DNA from: Lysobacter sp. FW306-1B-D06B
GTDB lineage: Bacteria; Pseudomonadota; Gammaproteobacteria; Xanthomonadales; Xanthomonadaceae
Direction: 5' to 3'
Assembly (NCBI RefSeq): GCF_038446665.1
Contig: NZ_CP151802.1
Coordinates: 1,736,001-1,800,000, forward strand
Length of the DNA: 64,000 nucleotides
In this document: piece by piece, positions 1 through 8,353 of the stretch
Layout: the number at the start of each line of letters is the position of its first letter
Numbering within the stretch: the stretch's first letter is position 1
Program-made: the position numbers and the translations under genes
Notes under the pieces: generated by a model
What the model saw: only the letters and a program-made list of their open reading frames with translations
The model's database searches: none
Told to the model about the DNA's origin: nothing

Positions 1-1082
1 CCGAGCGCGCCCACCTGCAAAGCTTCATCGACCGCTTCAGCGCCAGCGCGGCCAAGGCCAAGCAGGCGCAGTCGCGCGTCAAGCGCCTGGCCAAGATGGC
101 CAACACCGAAGCCGTGCGCGTGGAGCGTGCGTTGCGGATCGAGTTCCCGGCGCCGGCAAAGTTGCCGCACGCGTTGCTGCGCGTGACGCATGCCGATTGC
201 GGTTACGGCGATCACACCGTGCTGCACCAGATCGGCTTCATCCTCGAAGCCGGCGATCGTGTGGCACTGCTGGGGCCCAACGGTGCGGGCAAGTCGACGC
301 TGGTGAAGTCGCTCGTCGGCGAATTGCCGCTGCTCAGCGGCGAGCGCGGCGGCCATCCGGACCTGCGCATCGGCTACTTCGCCCAGCACACGGTGGAATC
401 GCTGCAGGAAGGCCGCACGCCCATCGACCACCTGGCCGACATCGCGCCGGGCGTGGCGACGCAGCAGCTGCGCGACTTCCTGGGCAAGTGGAATTTCCCG
501 GGCGACCGTGCGTTCGAGTCGGTGGATGCGTTCTCCGGCGGCGAGCGCGCGCGGTTGGCGCTGGCGCTGATCGCCTGGCTCAAGCCCAACGTGCTGCTGC
601 TCGACGAACCGACGAACCACCTCGACCTGGACATGCGCGAAGCGCTGGCCGAGGCGCTGGCGAGTTTCGACGGCGCGATCGTGCTGGTTTCGCACGATCG
701 CCATCTCATCGGCCTGGTGTGCGAGACGTTCTGGCGCGTGGCCGATGGCGTCGCGCAGCCGTTCGACGGCGACCTCGACGCTTATGCGGTGTGGCTACGC
801 ACGCGCGACAGCGCGGCCGAGCGGCCGAAGGCGCCGGTCGCCGCTGCGCCCGCAGCGAAGACGGTCGCAAAGGCTCCCAAGGTCAACGCACACAAGCTGG
901 CGCAGGCCGAGGCGCGCGTCGCCGAACTGGAATCGAAGCTGCATACGCTGGACATGGATCTGGCCGATCCGGATCGCTATGCCGGCGGTGGCACCGATGC
1001 GGCGGCGCTGTCGAAGCAGCGCGATCAGGTGGCTGCGCAGCTGGCCGATGCGGAAGAGGCGTTGCTGGCGTTGTACGGCTGA
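1..1082 (+). CDS. yheS: ABC-F family ATPase, YheS-like (5' end outside window)
   Basis: About 359 C-terminal residues are visible, read in frame from base 3; the N-terminal ABC cassette lies outside the window. The window opens in the linker between the two ABC domains, where the HLQSFIDRF and KAKQAQSRVKRL stretches are typical of YheS. The second cassette is complete: Walker A GPNGAGKS (about bases 273-296), signature FSGGERARL (about 532-558), Walker B LLLDEPTNHLD (about 595-627) and the SHDRH switch (about 690). The tail is a charged coiled coil. ABC-F proteins have no membrane domain and act on ribosomes; YheS is a translation-associated member. The internal ATG at 96 is not the true start. 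The family is certain; the subfamily rests on similarity to remembered E. coli YheS. Confidence 0.9.
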   Translation, partial: ERAHLQSFIDRFSASAAKAKQAQSRVKRLAKMANTEAVRVERALRIEFPAPAKLPHALLRVTHADCGYGDHTVLHQIGFILEAGDRVALLGPNGAGKSTLVKSLVGELPLLSGERGGHPDLRIGYFAQHTVESLQEGRTPIDHLADIAPGVATQQLRDFLGKWNFPGDRAFESVDAFSGGERARLALALIAWLKPNVLLLDEPTNHLDLDMREALAEALASFDGAIVLVSHDRHLIGLVCETFWRVADGVAQPFDGDLDAYAVWLRTRDSAAERPKAPVAAAPAAKTVAKAPKVNAHKLAQAEARVAELESKLHTLDMDLADPDRYAGGGTDAAALSKQRDQVAAQLADAEEALLALYG

Positions 1083-1130
1083 GCGGCTTTCGCGCTGCTG
1101 CTTCGTTCTGCGTTCATCGCGACGGTTTGC

Positions 1131-1240
1131 CCTCACCCCAACCCCTCTCCCGTCAGCGGGAGAGGGGCTTTGATTTCGTTTGACGCTCCCGCGGCGGGAG
1201 AGTGACAAGCTCCCTTGTCCCGCTTGCGGGATGACGGCGC
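1131..1240. repeat. Cluster of short palindromic REP-like repeats
   Basis: This holds a perfect 11-bp inverted repeat (CCCCTCTCCCG, 1142-1152; CGGGAGAGGGG, 1157-1167; loop TCAG), followed by CTCCCGC/GCGGGAG around 1187-1201 and TCCCGC/GCGGGA around 1219-1231. The first palindrome recurs almost exactly at 24054-24081. It lies between two convergent genes (yheS and the PhzF gene), so it may also stop transcription from both sides. Such repeats are typical of Xanthomonadaceae intergenic regions. Confidence 0.75.
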
Positions 1241-1254
1241 TCTTCGCAGTACGC

Positions 1255-2166
1255 CTACGCCACTTCGACCGTCCGCTCCATCCGCTCGCCGAGCACCGCA
1301 CGGCCTTCGATCGCCACCGCCACCGGCTCGCCGTCGTCGACAGTGACCGTGACGTCCATGAAGCCACCGCGTCCTTCGCCGGTGCGCTGGCGCGCGCGGA
1401 ATCGCACTTCGCCGTTTCGCGTGTCGATCAGCCCGTGTTTCACCAGCCACGCGCCCATCGGACCGTTCGCGTTGCCGGTCACCGGATCCTCGTGGATGCC
1501 GATGCCCGGCGCGAACATGCGCCCGTGCGTCAACGCGTCGCCGCCGTCTTCGGAATCGAGCGTGAAGACGAAGTAGCCCCGGGAGCCCGTGCGCTCGTCC
1601 AGTGCGGCCAGGCGCGTCATGTCCGGCCGCAGCGCATGCAGGCGCGCGCGGCTTCGGATCGGAATCATCAATTTGCCGTGGCCGGTGCTGACGAACTGCA
1701 CCGGACCGCGCCGATCGAACTCGTCCAGAGCGAGACCGAGCGCGAGGGCAAGTTCGTGCACCAGGTCCGGCGACAGCGGCTGGCTGAACGTCGGCGGATT
1801 CTGCTGTATGCGCACGACGATCCCATCCGCGTCGCGGCGCGTTTCCACCGACTGCACACCCGCGCCGGTGAGCTGCCGGCGCACGCCGGGCGCGGCGCCT
1901 TCCAGCGCCAGCGCGAAATGCGCGCCGACCGTCGCGTGGCCGCACACGGGCACTTCGGTCGTGGGCGTGAAGTAGCGGATGTGCATGTCGTGCCCGGAGT
2001 CGCGCGCGGGCAGGACGAAGGCGGTCTCCGAATGGCCCAGTTCGGCCGCGATGGCCTGCATCCGGGCTTCGTCCAGGCCGGTGGCGTTGGTGACGACGCC
2101 AGCGGCGTTGCCTTGGCCGGGATGCGTGGTGAACGCGTCGATGCGGTACAGGCGCAGCGGTTCCAT
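1255..2166 (-). CDS. PhzF family isomerase/epimerase-like protein
   Basis: A 303-residue protein of full family length. PhzF-type proteins share the diaminopimelate epimerase fold in two similar halves; the name-giving member isomerises an intermediate of phenazine synthesis, but most members have unknown substrates. Seen here: the N-terminal RIDAFTTHPGQGNAAGV segment, the SETAF motif with the expected catalytic glutamate at residue 47, and the C-terminal GIHEDPVTGNANGPMGAWL block. No other phenazine genes are nearby, so a role in phenazine formation is not supported. It is transcribed towards yheS with the repeat cluster between them. A TACACT box about 35 bases upstream of the start could be its -10. 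Confidence 0.9.
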   Translation of the reverse strand: MEPLRLYRIDAFTTHPGQGNAAGVVTNATGLDEARMQAIAAELGHSETAFVLPARDSGHDMHIRYFTPTTEVPVCGHATVGAHFALALEGAAPGVRRQLTGAGVQSVETRRDADGIVVRIQQNPPTFSQPLSPDLVHELALALGLALDEFDRRGPVQFVSTGHGKLMIPIRSRARLHALRPDMTRLAALDERTGSRGYFVFTLDSEDGGDALTHGRMFAPGIGIHEDPVTGNANGPMGAWLVKHGLIDTRNGEVRFRARQRTGEGRGGFMDVTVTVDDGEPVAVAIEGRAVLGERMERTVEVA

Positions 2167-2408
2167 TGCGTGATCCGACGTGGGGGATCCGCAGTGTAGG
2201 GCGCGTGTGCGGCGGAACTCGCGCGTGAGCCAGAATCACAGTGTTTCGCCGCAGGAAGTGCGCGCGAGGAGTCCGTGAGCGGACCTGCCCATGGCGGATC
2301 TGCGGGCCGCGCGTCGGCCGATCCGGCCGCCGGCAAGGCCCGATGACCTTGAAAATCGAGCATTCGCCGCCAAAATGCCCGCCTGACTTTCGCAATGTCC
2401 GCGGTGCC

Positions 2409-2723
2409 ATGCCGATCTATGCCTTCGAGTGCGCCGCCTGCGGCCACACCTTCGACCGTCTGCAGAAGCTGTCGGACGCCGATCCGGCGCAGTGCCCGGC
2501 CTGCGGCGAGCCGCAGGTGCGCCGCCAGCTGACCGCGCCGCAGTTCCGCCTCGCCGGCGGCGGCTGGTACGAGACCGACTTCAAGAAGGACGGCGACAAG
2601 AAGCGCAACCTGGCGGGCGAGGGCGGCTCGGGGTCCGCCGCCGGCGGGAGCAAGCCCGCCGAATCCAAGCCCGCCGAAGCCAAGCCGGCCGAGAAGAAGC
2701 CCGACCCGCCGGCCAAGGCCTGA
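2409..2723 (+). CDS. FmdB family zinc ribbon protein
   Basis: A 104-residue protein. The N-terminal 40 residues form the FmdB/CxxC_CXXC_SSSS zinc ribbon, starting MPIYAFECAACG with cysteine pairs at 8/11 and 29/32. The rest is a low-complexity tail rich in Lys, Pro, Ala and Glu with repeated KPAE units. The start at 2409 was chosen over the longer open frame from 2241 because members of this family begin MPIY. It sits about 130 bases ahead of aspS and runs the same way, as is common in gammaproteobacteria. Function is unknown; FmdB was named as a regulatory protein in methylotrophs, but that role is not established for this family. Confidence 0.88.
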   Translation: MPIYAFECAACGHTFDRLQKLSDADPAQCPACGEPQVRRQLTAPQFRLAGGGWYETDFKKDGDKKRNLAGEGGSGSAAGGSKPAESKPAEAKPAEKKPDPPAKA

Positions 2724-2799
2724 CGGGGCCGGGCGCCACGCCCGCACCCGCCGGCGCCCGACCGCCGGCCGCGCATGGGCCAACGCCCGCGGCTGCCGC

Positions 2800-2805
2800 T
2801 AAAAT
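2800..2805 (+). promoter_or_regulatory. Candidate -10 box (TAAAAT) for aspS
   Basis: GCTAAAATGC lies 50 bases before the aspS start. The GCTA(A/G)AAT form recurs before several genes in this window. No clear -35 is seen 16-18 bases upstream. Confidence 0.4.
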
Positions 2806-2855
2806 GCACGGTTCTCCGGCCCCGCGCCGGACCGTTGCGATCCACTGGAGCCCCC

Positions 2856-4652
2856 ATGCGTACCCATTTCTGCGGCCTCGTCGACGAGGCCCTGATCGGC
2901 CAGACCGTCACCCTTTGCGGCTGGGCCGACGTCGCCCGCAACCTCGGCGGCCTGTGCTTCATCGACCTGCGCGACCACGAGGGCATCGTGCAGATCGTGG
3001 CCGAGCCGACCACGGACGCGGCGCTGGGCGCGGGCGAGGCCAACGCGGCCGTCATCGCGACCGCGGCGAACGTGGGTTACGAGGACTGCCTGCGCGTCAC
3101 CGGCGTGGTGCGCAAGCGTGAGTCGGTCAACAACAAGATCCGGACCGGCCAGGTCGAAGTCGTCGCGACCCGGATCGAGGTGCTGAACAAGGCCGAGCCG
3201 CTGCCGTTCCACGCCCACGAGAACGCGGGCGAGGACATCCGCCTGAAGTACCGCTACCTGGACCTGCGCCGCCCCGAGATGCAGCAGATGATGCGCACGC
3301 GCATCAAGCTGGTGCAGGCACTGCGCCGCTACCTGGATTCGCGCGGCTTCCAGGACATCGAGACGCCGATCCTGACCAAGGCGACACCGGAAGGCGCGCG
3401 CGACTTCCTCGTGCCGGCGCGCATGCATCCGGGCGAGTTCTACGCGCTGCCGCAGTCGCCGCAGCTGTTCAAGCAGATCCTGATGATGGCGGGCTTCGAT
3501 CGCTACTATCAGATCGCGCGCTGCTTCCGCGACGAAGCGCTTCGCGCCGACCGCCAGCTCGAGTTCACCCAGCTCGACATGGAGTTCGCGTGGGTGTCCG
3601 AGCGCGACGTGCAGGACCTGGTGGAAGAAATGATCCGCGCCGTGTTCCGCGAAGTGATGGACGTCGAGCTGGCGGCGCAGTTCCCGCGCATGACCTACGC
3701 CGAAGCGATGCGTCGCTACGGTTCGGACAAGCCGGACCTGCGGATCGCGCTGGAGTTCACCGACATTGCCGAGCTCGTCAAGAACTGCGAGTTCAAGGTC
3801 TTCACCGACTGGGCCAACCACGAGGACGGCCGCGTGGTCGCGCTGCGCGTTCCGGGCGCCTCGACGTTGAGCCGCAAGCAGATCGACGACTACGCCGCGC
3901 ACGCCGCCAAGTACGGCGCCAAGGGCCTGGCGTGGATGAAGATCGAGGACGCCGCCAAGGGCCGCGAGGGCGTCAATTCGCCGATCGCCAAGTTCCTCGA
4001 CGACGCGACGCTGGCCGCCATCGTGCAGGCCACCGGCGCCACGACGGGCGATGCGATCTTCTTCGGCGCGGCCACGTACAAGTCCGCCAGCGATTTCATG
4101 GGCGCGCTGCGCCTGAAGCTCGGCAATGACCTGGGCCTGGTCGCGGAAGGCTGGGCGCCGCTGTGGGTCACCGACTTCCCGATGTTCGAGTGGGACGAGG
4201 AAGAAGGCCGCTACGTCGCGCTGCATCACCCGTTCACCGCGCCGGCGGTCGATTCGATCGACGACCTGCGCGCCAACGCGAAGACCGCCGTGTCGCGCGG
4301 CTACGACATGGTGCTCAACGGCAACGAGATCGGCGGCGGTTCGATCCGCATCCATAACTCGCAGATGCAGAGCGCGGTGTTCGAATTGCTCGGCATCGGC
4401 GCGGAAGAGGCGGAAGGCAAGTTCGGCTTCCTGCTCGACGCGCTGCGCTTCGGCGCGCCGCCGCACGGCGGCATCGCCTTCGGCATCGACCGCATCGCCG
4501 CGCTGATGGCGGGCACCGAGTCGATCCGCGACGTCATCGCGTTCCCCAAGACCACCACTGCGCAGTGCCTGATGACCGGCGCCCCGTCGCCGGTGCCGGA
4601 CGTCCAGCTGGCGGAAGTGCACATCCAGGTTCGACCCAAAGAAGGGAAGTAA
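2856..4652 (+). CDS. aspS: Aspartyl-tRNA synthetase
   Basis: 598 residues, the usual length of bacterial AspRS. It charges tRNA-Asp with aspartate in the cytoplasm. The N-terminal OB-fold anticodon-binding domain (about 1-110) starts [18 protein letters not shown]. The class II core follows: motif 2 with [18 protein letters not shown], the bacterial GAD insertion (about 290-410), and motif 3 near the C-terminus with [13 protein letters not shown]. The start at 2856 gives the conserved MRTHxCG beginning; the open frame extends to 2775 but without family similarity. The acidic protein follows 6 bases later and a GNAT gene after that, suggesting one transcript. Whether it is a discriminating or non-discriminating enzyme was not determined. 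Confidence 0.97.
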   Translation: MRTHFCGLVDEALIGQTVTLCGWADVARNLGGLCFIDLRDHEGIVQIVAEPTTDAALGAGEANAAVIATAANVGYEDCLRVTGVVRKRESVNNKIRTGQVEVVATRIEVLNKAEPLPFHAHENAGEDIRLKYRYLDLRRPEMQQMMRTRIKLVQALRRYLDSRGFQDIETPILTKATPEGARDFLVPARMHPGEFYALPQSPQLFKQILMMAGFDRYYQIARCFRDEALRADRQLEFTQLDMEFAWVSERDVQDLVEEMIRAVFREVMDVELAAQFPRMTYAEAMRRYGSDKPDLRIALEFTDIAELVKNCEFKVFTDWANHEDGRVVALRVPGASTLSRKQIDDYAAHAAKYGAKGLAWMKIEDAAKGREGVNSPIAKFLDDATLAAIVQATGATTGDAIFFGAATYKSASDFMGALRLKLGNDLGLVAEGWAPLWVTDFPMFEWDEEEGRYVALHHPFTAPAVDSIDDLRANAKTAVSRGYDMVLNGNEIGGGSIRIHNSQMQSAVFELLGIGAEEAEGKFGFLLDALRFGAPPHGGIAFGIDRIAALMAGTESIRDVIAFPKTTTAQCLMTGAPSPVPDVQLAEVHIQVRPKEGK

Positions 4653-4658
4653 AACGAA

Positions 4659-4940
4659 ATGACTGAAGTGGCTTTTGATCTCGAGTGGGAATTGCTGGGC
4701 GAGACCGGTTCGTCCGAAGGTGCAGGCCTGGTGACCGAGCGCGCGCAGGTGTTCGGCGGCTGGCTGGTGCGCACGCGCACGACCGGCGGGCAGGTCTCGA
4801 TGGCGTTCGTGGCCGACGACCAGTTCCGCTGGGACGGTGAGGATTTCGGCGACGAGTACGAGGAAGAGGACGAAGACGCCGAAGAGGACGAGGAAGACGA
4901 GGACGAAGAGTCCGAGGAAGACGAAGAGGACGAGAAGTAA
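4659..4940 (+). CDS. Small protein with extremely acidic C-terminal tail, unknown function
   Basis: 93 residues. Residues 1-60 look like a compact beta-rich domain (FDLEWELLGE, VFGGWLVRTRTTGG, SMAFVADDQFRWD). Residues 61-93 are almost only Glu and Asp: 27 of 33 positions are acidic. The start codon is 6 bases after the aspS stop, and the next gene starts 2 bases after this stop, so it is almost certainly translated from the aspS transcript. I do not recognise a named family. Acidic tails of this kind occur in nucleic-acid mimics, chaperone-like proteins and metal binders, but nothing here decides between these. Expression is likely; the role is open. Confidence 0.8.
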   Translation: MTEVAFDLEWELLGETGSSEGAGLVTERAQVFGGWLVRTRTTGGQVSMAFVADDQFRWDGEDFGDEYEEEDEDAEEDEEDEDEESEEDEEDEK

Positions 4941-4942
4941 GC

Positions 4943-5461
4943 ATGCAACTGCGCCGCGCGACGTCTGCCGATGCCGACGTGCTGTCGGCGCTGTCCGCGG
5001 CATGCTTCACCGAAACCTTCGGCCATCTGTACCCGCCGGAGGATCTGCGTCACTTCCTGCACGAGGCCTATTCCGTTGCGGAATGGGCCTCGCTGCTTTC
5101 CGATGAGGCGTATGCGACCTGGCTGCTGGAGGTCGACGGCGTGGCGGTCGGCTATGCGACGGCCGGCGCCTGCGCATTGCCGCACGACGACGTGCAACCC
5201 GGCGACGGCGAGCTCAAGCGCCTGTACGTGCTGCGCGAACACCACAACGGTGGCTGGGGCTCGCGCCTGTTCGATGCGGCGCAGGCGTGGCTGCTGCGCG
5301 ACGGACCGCGCACGCTGTGGATCGGCGTGTGGAGCGAAAACCTGGGTGCGCAGCGGTTCTATGCCCGGCACGGGTTCGAGCGGGTGGGGGACTACGACTT
5401 CGTGGTCGGGAGCACCCGGGACCACGAATTCATCCTGCGCAGGGCGGCAGCTGTCGACTAG
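4943..5461 (+). CDS. GNAT family N-acetyltransferase
   Basis: 172 residues, a single GNAT domain. GNAT enzymes move an acetyl group from acetyl-CoA to an amine. Seen: beta-strand 4 with the acetyl-CoA loop (LKRLYVLREHHNGGWGSRLF, where the HHNGGWG stretch takes the place of the Q/RxxGxG/A pyrophosphate loop), and the later ENLGAQRFYARHGFERVGDY segment typical of motif B. It begins 2 bases after the acidic-tailed gene and reads as its operon partner. Acetylation of a protein N-terminus, small amine or antibiotic cannot be told apart from sequence alone. A REP-like pair follows its stop. Confidence 0.88.
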   Translation: MQLRRATSADADVLSALSAACFTETFGHLYPPEDLRHFLHEAYSVAEWASLLSDEAYATWLLEVDGVAVGYATAGACALPHDDVQPGDGELKRLYVLREHHNGGWGSRLFDAAQAWLLRDGPRTLWIGVWSENLGAQRFYARHGFERVGDYDFVVGSTRDHEFILRRAAAVD

Positions 5462-5488
5462 CGCCTTCGGCTGGTAGACCTTTCAGCT

Positions 5489-5587
5489 GTCATCCCCGCG
5501 AAGGCGGGGATCCAAGGCGGCCGGCATCACGCTCTCCGGAAGCCGGAATGGCGGCGGGTCGTTGGGTTCCCGCCTTCGCGGGAACGA
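5489..5587. repeat. Inverted pair of REP-like elements
   Basis: GTCATCCCCGCGAAGGCGGG (from 5489) and its inverted relative TTCCCGCCTTCGCGGGAA (about 5567-5584) enclose about 50 bases. Each half is itself palindromic. This is the paired arrangement of intergenic REP elements in Lysobacter and related genera. An open frame starting at 5562 runs out of the repeat into the hydrolase gene, so that upstream start is artificial. Confidence 0.8.
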
Positions 5588-5621
5588 CGGCAATGGGACT
5601 GACTTCGGGCACCATGCCGGC

Positions 5622-6272
5622 ATGACCGATCCCTCCGACACCCGCCGCGTCGTCCTGCTCCACGGCCTGTGGATGCCGCGCCTGTCGATGCACTGGGTGG
5701 CGCGGCGGCTCCGTGCGGAAGGCTATGAGCCCGACTTCTTCGGCTACGCGACCATCGCCGGCGGCCCCGATGCGGCACTGCCGCGGCTGGCCGAGCGCCT
5801 GCGCGGGCGCCCGGCGCATCTGCTGGCCCACAGCCTGGGCGGGCTGGTCGCCCTGAGCACGCTGGAATCCCACCCTGACCTGCCCGTCGCCCGCGTCGTG
5901 TGCCTGGGCTCGCCCCTGTGCGGAAGCGCGGCCGCGCAAACCCTCGCGGCCCAGGCCTGGAGCGCGCCTTACCTGGGCCGGAGTGCCCGCTTGCTCCGCC
6001 AGGGCTGCCCGGTGTGGAACGGGCCGGCCGCCATCGGCATGGTCGCCGGGCGCACGCCGCTGGGGCTGGGACGCTATTTCGGCCGGTTCGAAGGCGAGAA
6101 CGACGGCACCGTGGCGGTCGCCGAGACTCGCCTGCCCGGGTTGGCGGACCATGCCGTGATCCCGGTCAGCCACACCGGCCTGCTGTATTCGCCCGAAGTG
6201 GTCCGCCTGGCGGTGGGTTTCTTCCGCGACGGGCGCTTCCCGGTGCGCGGCAGCGGCGGTCCGATCGAGTAA
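5622..6272 (+). CDS. Alpha/beta hydrolase, lipase-like
   Basis: 216 residues from the chosen start [15 protein letters not shown]; the 20 residues before it would be coded by the REP element and are rejected. Seen: the oxyanion-loop segment VVLLHGLW, the nucleophile elbow AHSLGG (Ser near residue 90; first Gly of GxSxG replaced by Ala), a likely acid in GENDGTV and a likely catalytic His in PVSHTG near the C-terminus. There is no signal peptide or membrane segment, so it should be cytoplasmic. The layout resembles small esterases and PGAP1-like lipases; the substrate is unknown. It runs the same way as yebC, whose start is 37 bases downstream. Confidence 0.85.
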   Translation: MTDPSDTRRVVLLHGLWMPRLSMHWVARRLRAEGYEPDFFGYATIAGGPDAALPRLAERLRGRPAHLLAHSLGGLVALSTLESHPDLPVARVVCLGSPLCGSAAAQTLAAQAWSAPYLGRSARLLRQGCPVWNGPAAIGMVAGRTPLGLGRYFGRFEGENDGTVAVAETRLPGLADHAVIPVSHTGLLYSPEVVRLAVGFFRDGRFPVRGSGGPIE

Positions 6273-6309
6273 AATTGTCGGCTTCGACACGTTTCAGCCG
6301 GAAGACTCC

Positions 6310-7038
6310 ATGGGCAGAGGTCCCTCGATCGAAGCGCGCAAGAACGCGGTGGACGCGCAGCGCGGCAAGATCTTCACCAAGATCATTCGCGAGATCGGCG
6401 TGGCCGCCCGCGGCGGCGGCGGCGATCCGTCGGGCAATCCGCGCCTGCGCGCGGCGGTCGACAAGGCGCTGTCGGTCAACATGTCCAAGGACGTGATCGA
6501 GCGCGCCATCAAGAAGGCCACCGGCGAGCTGGAAGGCGTGGTGTACGAGGAGATCCGCTACGAGGGCTACGCCCCGGGCGGTGTCGCCGTCATCGTCGAC
6601 TGCCTGACCGACAACAAGGTCCGCACCGTGGCCGATGTGCGCCACGCGTTCGGCAAGTTCGGCGGCAACCTGGGTACCGACGGCTCGGTCTCCTTCATGT
6701 TCAAGAAGGTCGGCGTGCTGTCGTTCGCCGCCGGGGCCAACGAAGAAAGGATCACCGAGGTCGCCATCGACGCAGGCGCCGACGACGTGGTCGTCTACGA
6801 CGACGGCGCCATCGACGTGATCACCGCGCCGGACGCCTTCGCCAGCGTGAAGGCCGCCATGGACGCCGCGGGCCTGGCCGCCGACATCGCCGAAGTGACG
6901 ATGCGCGCGGACAACGACATCGCCGTCGCCGGCGAGACCGCCCAGCAGGTGGTCAAGCTGCTGCGCTGGCTGGAAGACATGGACGACGTCCAGAACGTCT
7001 ATTCGAACGCCGACCTCGACGAGGGCGCCTACGCCTGA
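6310..7038 (+). CDS. yebC: YebC/PmpR family DNA-binding regulator
   Basis: 242 residues, the standard length, beginning [20 protein letters not shown] and carrying the [14 protein letters not shown] and [19 protein letters not shown] blocks of the family. YebC-type proteins are cytoplasmic; PmpR of Pseudomonas represses quorum-sensing genes by binding DNA, while other members act on ribosomes during difficult peptide synthesis. Which applies here is not visible. The gene lies directly before ruvC, the usual place in gammaproteobacteria. A TAAAAT box ends the preceding gene, about 38 bases before the start. Confidence 0.96.
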   Translation: MGRGPSIEARKNAVDAQRGKIFTKIIREIGVAARGGGGDPSGNPRLRAAVDKALSVNMSKDVIERAIKKATGELEGVVYEEIRYEGYAPGGVAVIVDCLTDNKVRTVADVRHAFGKFGGNLGTDGSVSFMFKKVGVLSFAAGANEERITEVAIDAGADDVVVYDDGAIDVITAPDAFASVKAAMDAAGLAADIAEVTMRADNDIAVAGETAQQVVKLLRWLEDMDDVQNVYSNADLDEGAYA

Positions 7039-7053
7039 CCCTCGCGTCCGGTA

Positions 7054-7059
7054 TAGGCT
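7054..7059 (+). promoter_or_regulatory. Candidate -10 box (TAGGCT) 6 nt before ruvC
   Basis: The stretch GTATAGGCTGACGACGTG places a -10-like hexamer 6 bases before the ruvC GTG with no Shine-Dalgarno between. A transcript from it would be leaderless. Confidence 0.4.
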
Positions 7060-7065
7060 GACGAC

Positions 7066-7593
7066 GTGATCCGCATCCTGGGCATCGATCCCGGCTCTCA
7101 GCGCACCGGCGTGGGCGTCATCGACGTCGCCGCCGACGGGCGCTGCACGTTCGTGCACGCGCAGGCGCTGAAGCTGCTGGACGCGGAGGACTTCCCGTCG
7201 CGCCTGGGCCTGCTCTGCGAGGGGCTGGAGGCGCTGCTGGACCAGTGGCAGCCGCATCAGGTGGCGATCGAGACGGTGTTCATGGACAAGTCGGCGACCT
7301 CCGCGCTGAAGCTGGGCCACGCCCGCGGCGCGGCACTGGCCACCGTCGTGCGGCGGCGCATCCCCATCAGCGAGTACGCGCCGCGGGTGATCAAGCAGTC
7401 GCTGGTCGGGCGCGGTGCGGCGGACAAGGACCAGGTCCAGCACATGGTGCGGCTGCTGCTGAACCTGCCCGAAGTGAAGCTGCAGGCCGACGCCGCCGAC
7501 GCCCTTGCGGTGGCGCTCACCCACGCCCACATGAGCGCTACGTCGGCGCGAACCGGCCTGTCGACGGCGCTGCTGCGCAGGCGGGGGTCATGA
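7066..7593 (+). CDS. ruvC: Crossover junction endodeoxyribonuclease RuvC
   Basis: 175 residues; RuvC cuts Holliday junctions as a dimer, guided by RuvAB. The acidic catalytic residues are all in place: Asp7 in [14 protein letters not shown], Glu in VAIETVFM (about residue 67), and the paired acids in the C-terminal [14 protein letters not shown] helix (about residues 139-146). The [14 protein letters not shown] segment is also typical. Start codon is GTG; no in-frame ATG fits the conserved N-terminus. No Shine-Dalgarno sequence precedes it, and a -10-like box sits directly upstream. Followed after 130 bases by ruvA. Confidence 0.97.
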   Translation: MIRILGIDPGSQRTGVGVIDVAADGRCTFVHAQALKLLDAEDFPSRLGLLCEGLEALLDQWQPHQVAIETVFMDKSATSALKLGHARGAALATVVRRRIPISEYAPRVIKQSLVGRGAADKDQVQHMVRLLLNLPEVKLQADAADALAVALTHAHMSATSARTGLSTALLRRRGS

Positions 7594-7723
7594 GCTTCAA
7601 GAACGGGAACGGGGGGCGGAAACCCGGGAAGGCGACGCTTTCGCGCCGATGCGTTGCGTGCGCTCGCGGCGTTTCCTTCATTGTTTTCACTTCCGTGTTT
7701 CCGCTTCACCCAGGAGCGTTGCG

Positions 7724-8314
7724 ATGATCGGCCGCCTCAAAGGCACCCTGGTTTTCAAGCAGCCGCCGTGGCTGGTCGTGGACGTGCATGGCGTCGGCTA
7801 CGAGCTGGAAGCGCCGATGAGCACCTTCTACGACCTGCCGGACCTGGGGCGCGAGGTGTCGCTGTTCACGCATTACGCGCAGAAGGAAGACAGCGTGTCG
7901 CTGTACGGCTTCCTGCGCGAAGGCGAACGCAGGCTGTTCCGCGACGTGCAGAAGGTCTCCGGCATCGGCGCGAAGATCGCGCTGGCGGTCCTTTCCGGCG
8001 TTTCGGTAGACGAATTCGCACGGCTCGTCCAGGCCGGTGACATCACCGCGCTGACGCGCATCCCCGGCATCGGCAAGAAGACCGCCGAGCGCATGGTGGT
8101 GGAACTGCGCGATCGCGCGGCGGACCTCGCCGGCGCAGGCGCCACGCTCGCCTCACCGGGCGGCGCGGCCGATCCGCAGAGCGAGGCCGTCATCGCCCTG
8201 CAGCAGCTGGGCTACAAGCCCGCCGAGGCCGTGCGCATGGCGCGCGAAGCCGTGGCCGTCGGCGACGACGCTGCCACCATCATCCGCAAAGCGCTAAAGT
8301 CCGCGCTTCGTTGA
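7724..8314 (+). CDS. ruvA: Holliday junction branch migration protein RuvA
   Basis: 196 residues. RuvA tetramers bind four-way junctions and load the RuvB motor. Domain I (OB fold) begins [20 protein letters not shown]; domain II carries two helix-hairpin-helix motifs ([16 protein letters not shown] and [19 protein letters not shown]); domain III, the RuvB-binding part, is the last 50 residues ([20 protein letters not shown]). The start at 7724 is fixed by the conserved MIGRL and by a good ribosome site (AGGAG, 7 bases before ATG). The 130 bases after ruvC show no gene. The next gene is kup rather than ruvB. Confidence 0.97.
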   Translation: MIGRLKGTLVFKQPPWLVVDVHGVGYELEAPMSTFYDLPDLGREVSLFTHYAQKEDSVSLYGFLREGERRLFRDVQKVSGIGAKIALAVLSGVSVDEFARLVQAGDITALTRIPGIGKKTAERMVVELRDRAADLAGAGATLASPGGAADPQSEAVIALQQLGYKPAEAVRMAREAVAVGDDAATIIRKALKSALR

Positions 8315-8353
8315 CCCGTGGCGCTTCGCGCCGCCCTTGTCGATTCCTATCCC

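Noticed and set aside
1255..2166. Phenazine biosynthesis locus
   Set aside because: Only a PhzF-family gene is present; none of the other phz genes are nearby, and most PhzF relatives are unrelated to phenazines.
2799..5003. 734-residue minus-strand frame over aspS
   Set aside because: Antisense shadow of aspS; His/Arg/Gln/Val-rich with no family similarity.
5562..5621. Upstream start of the hydrolase
   Set aside because: The extra 20 residues are coded by a REP element; the ATG at 5622 gives a normal N-terminus.
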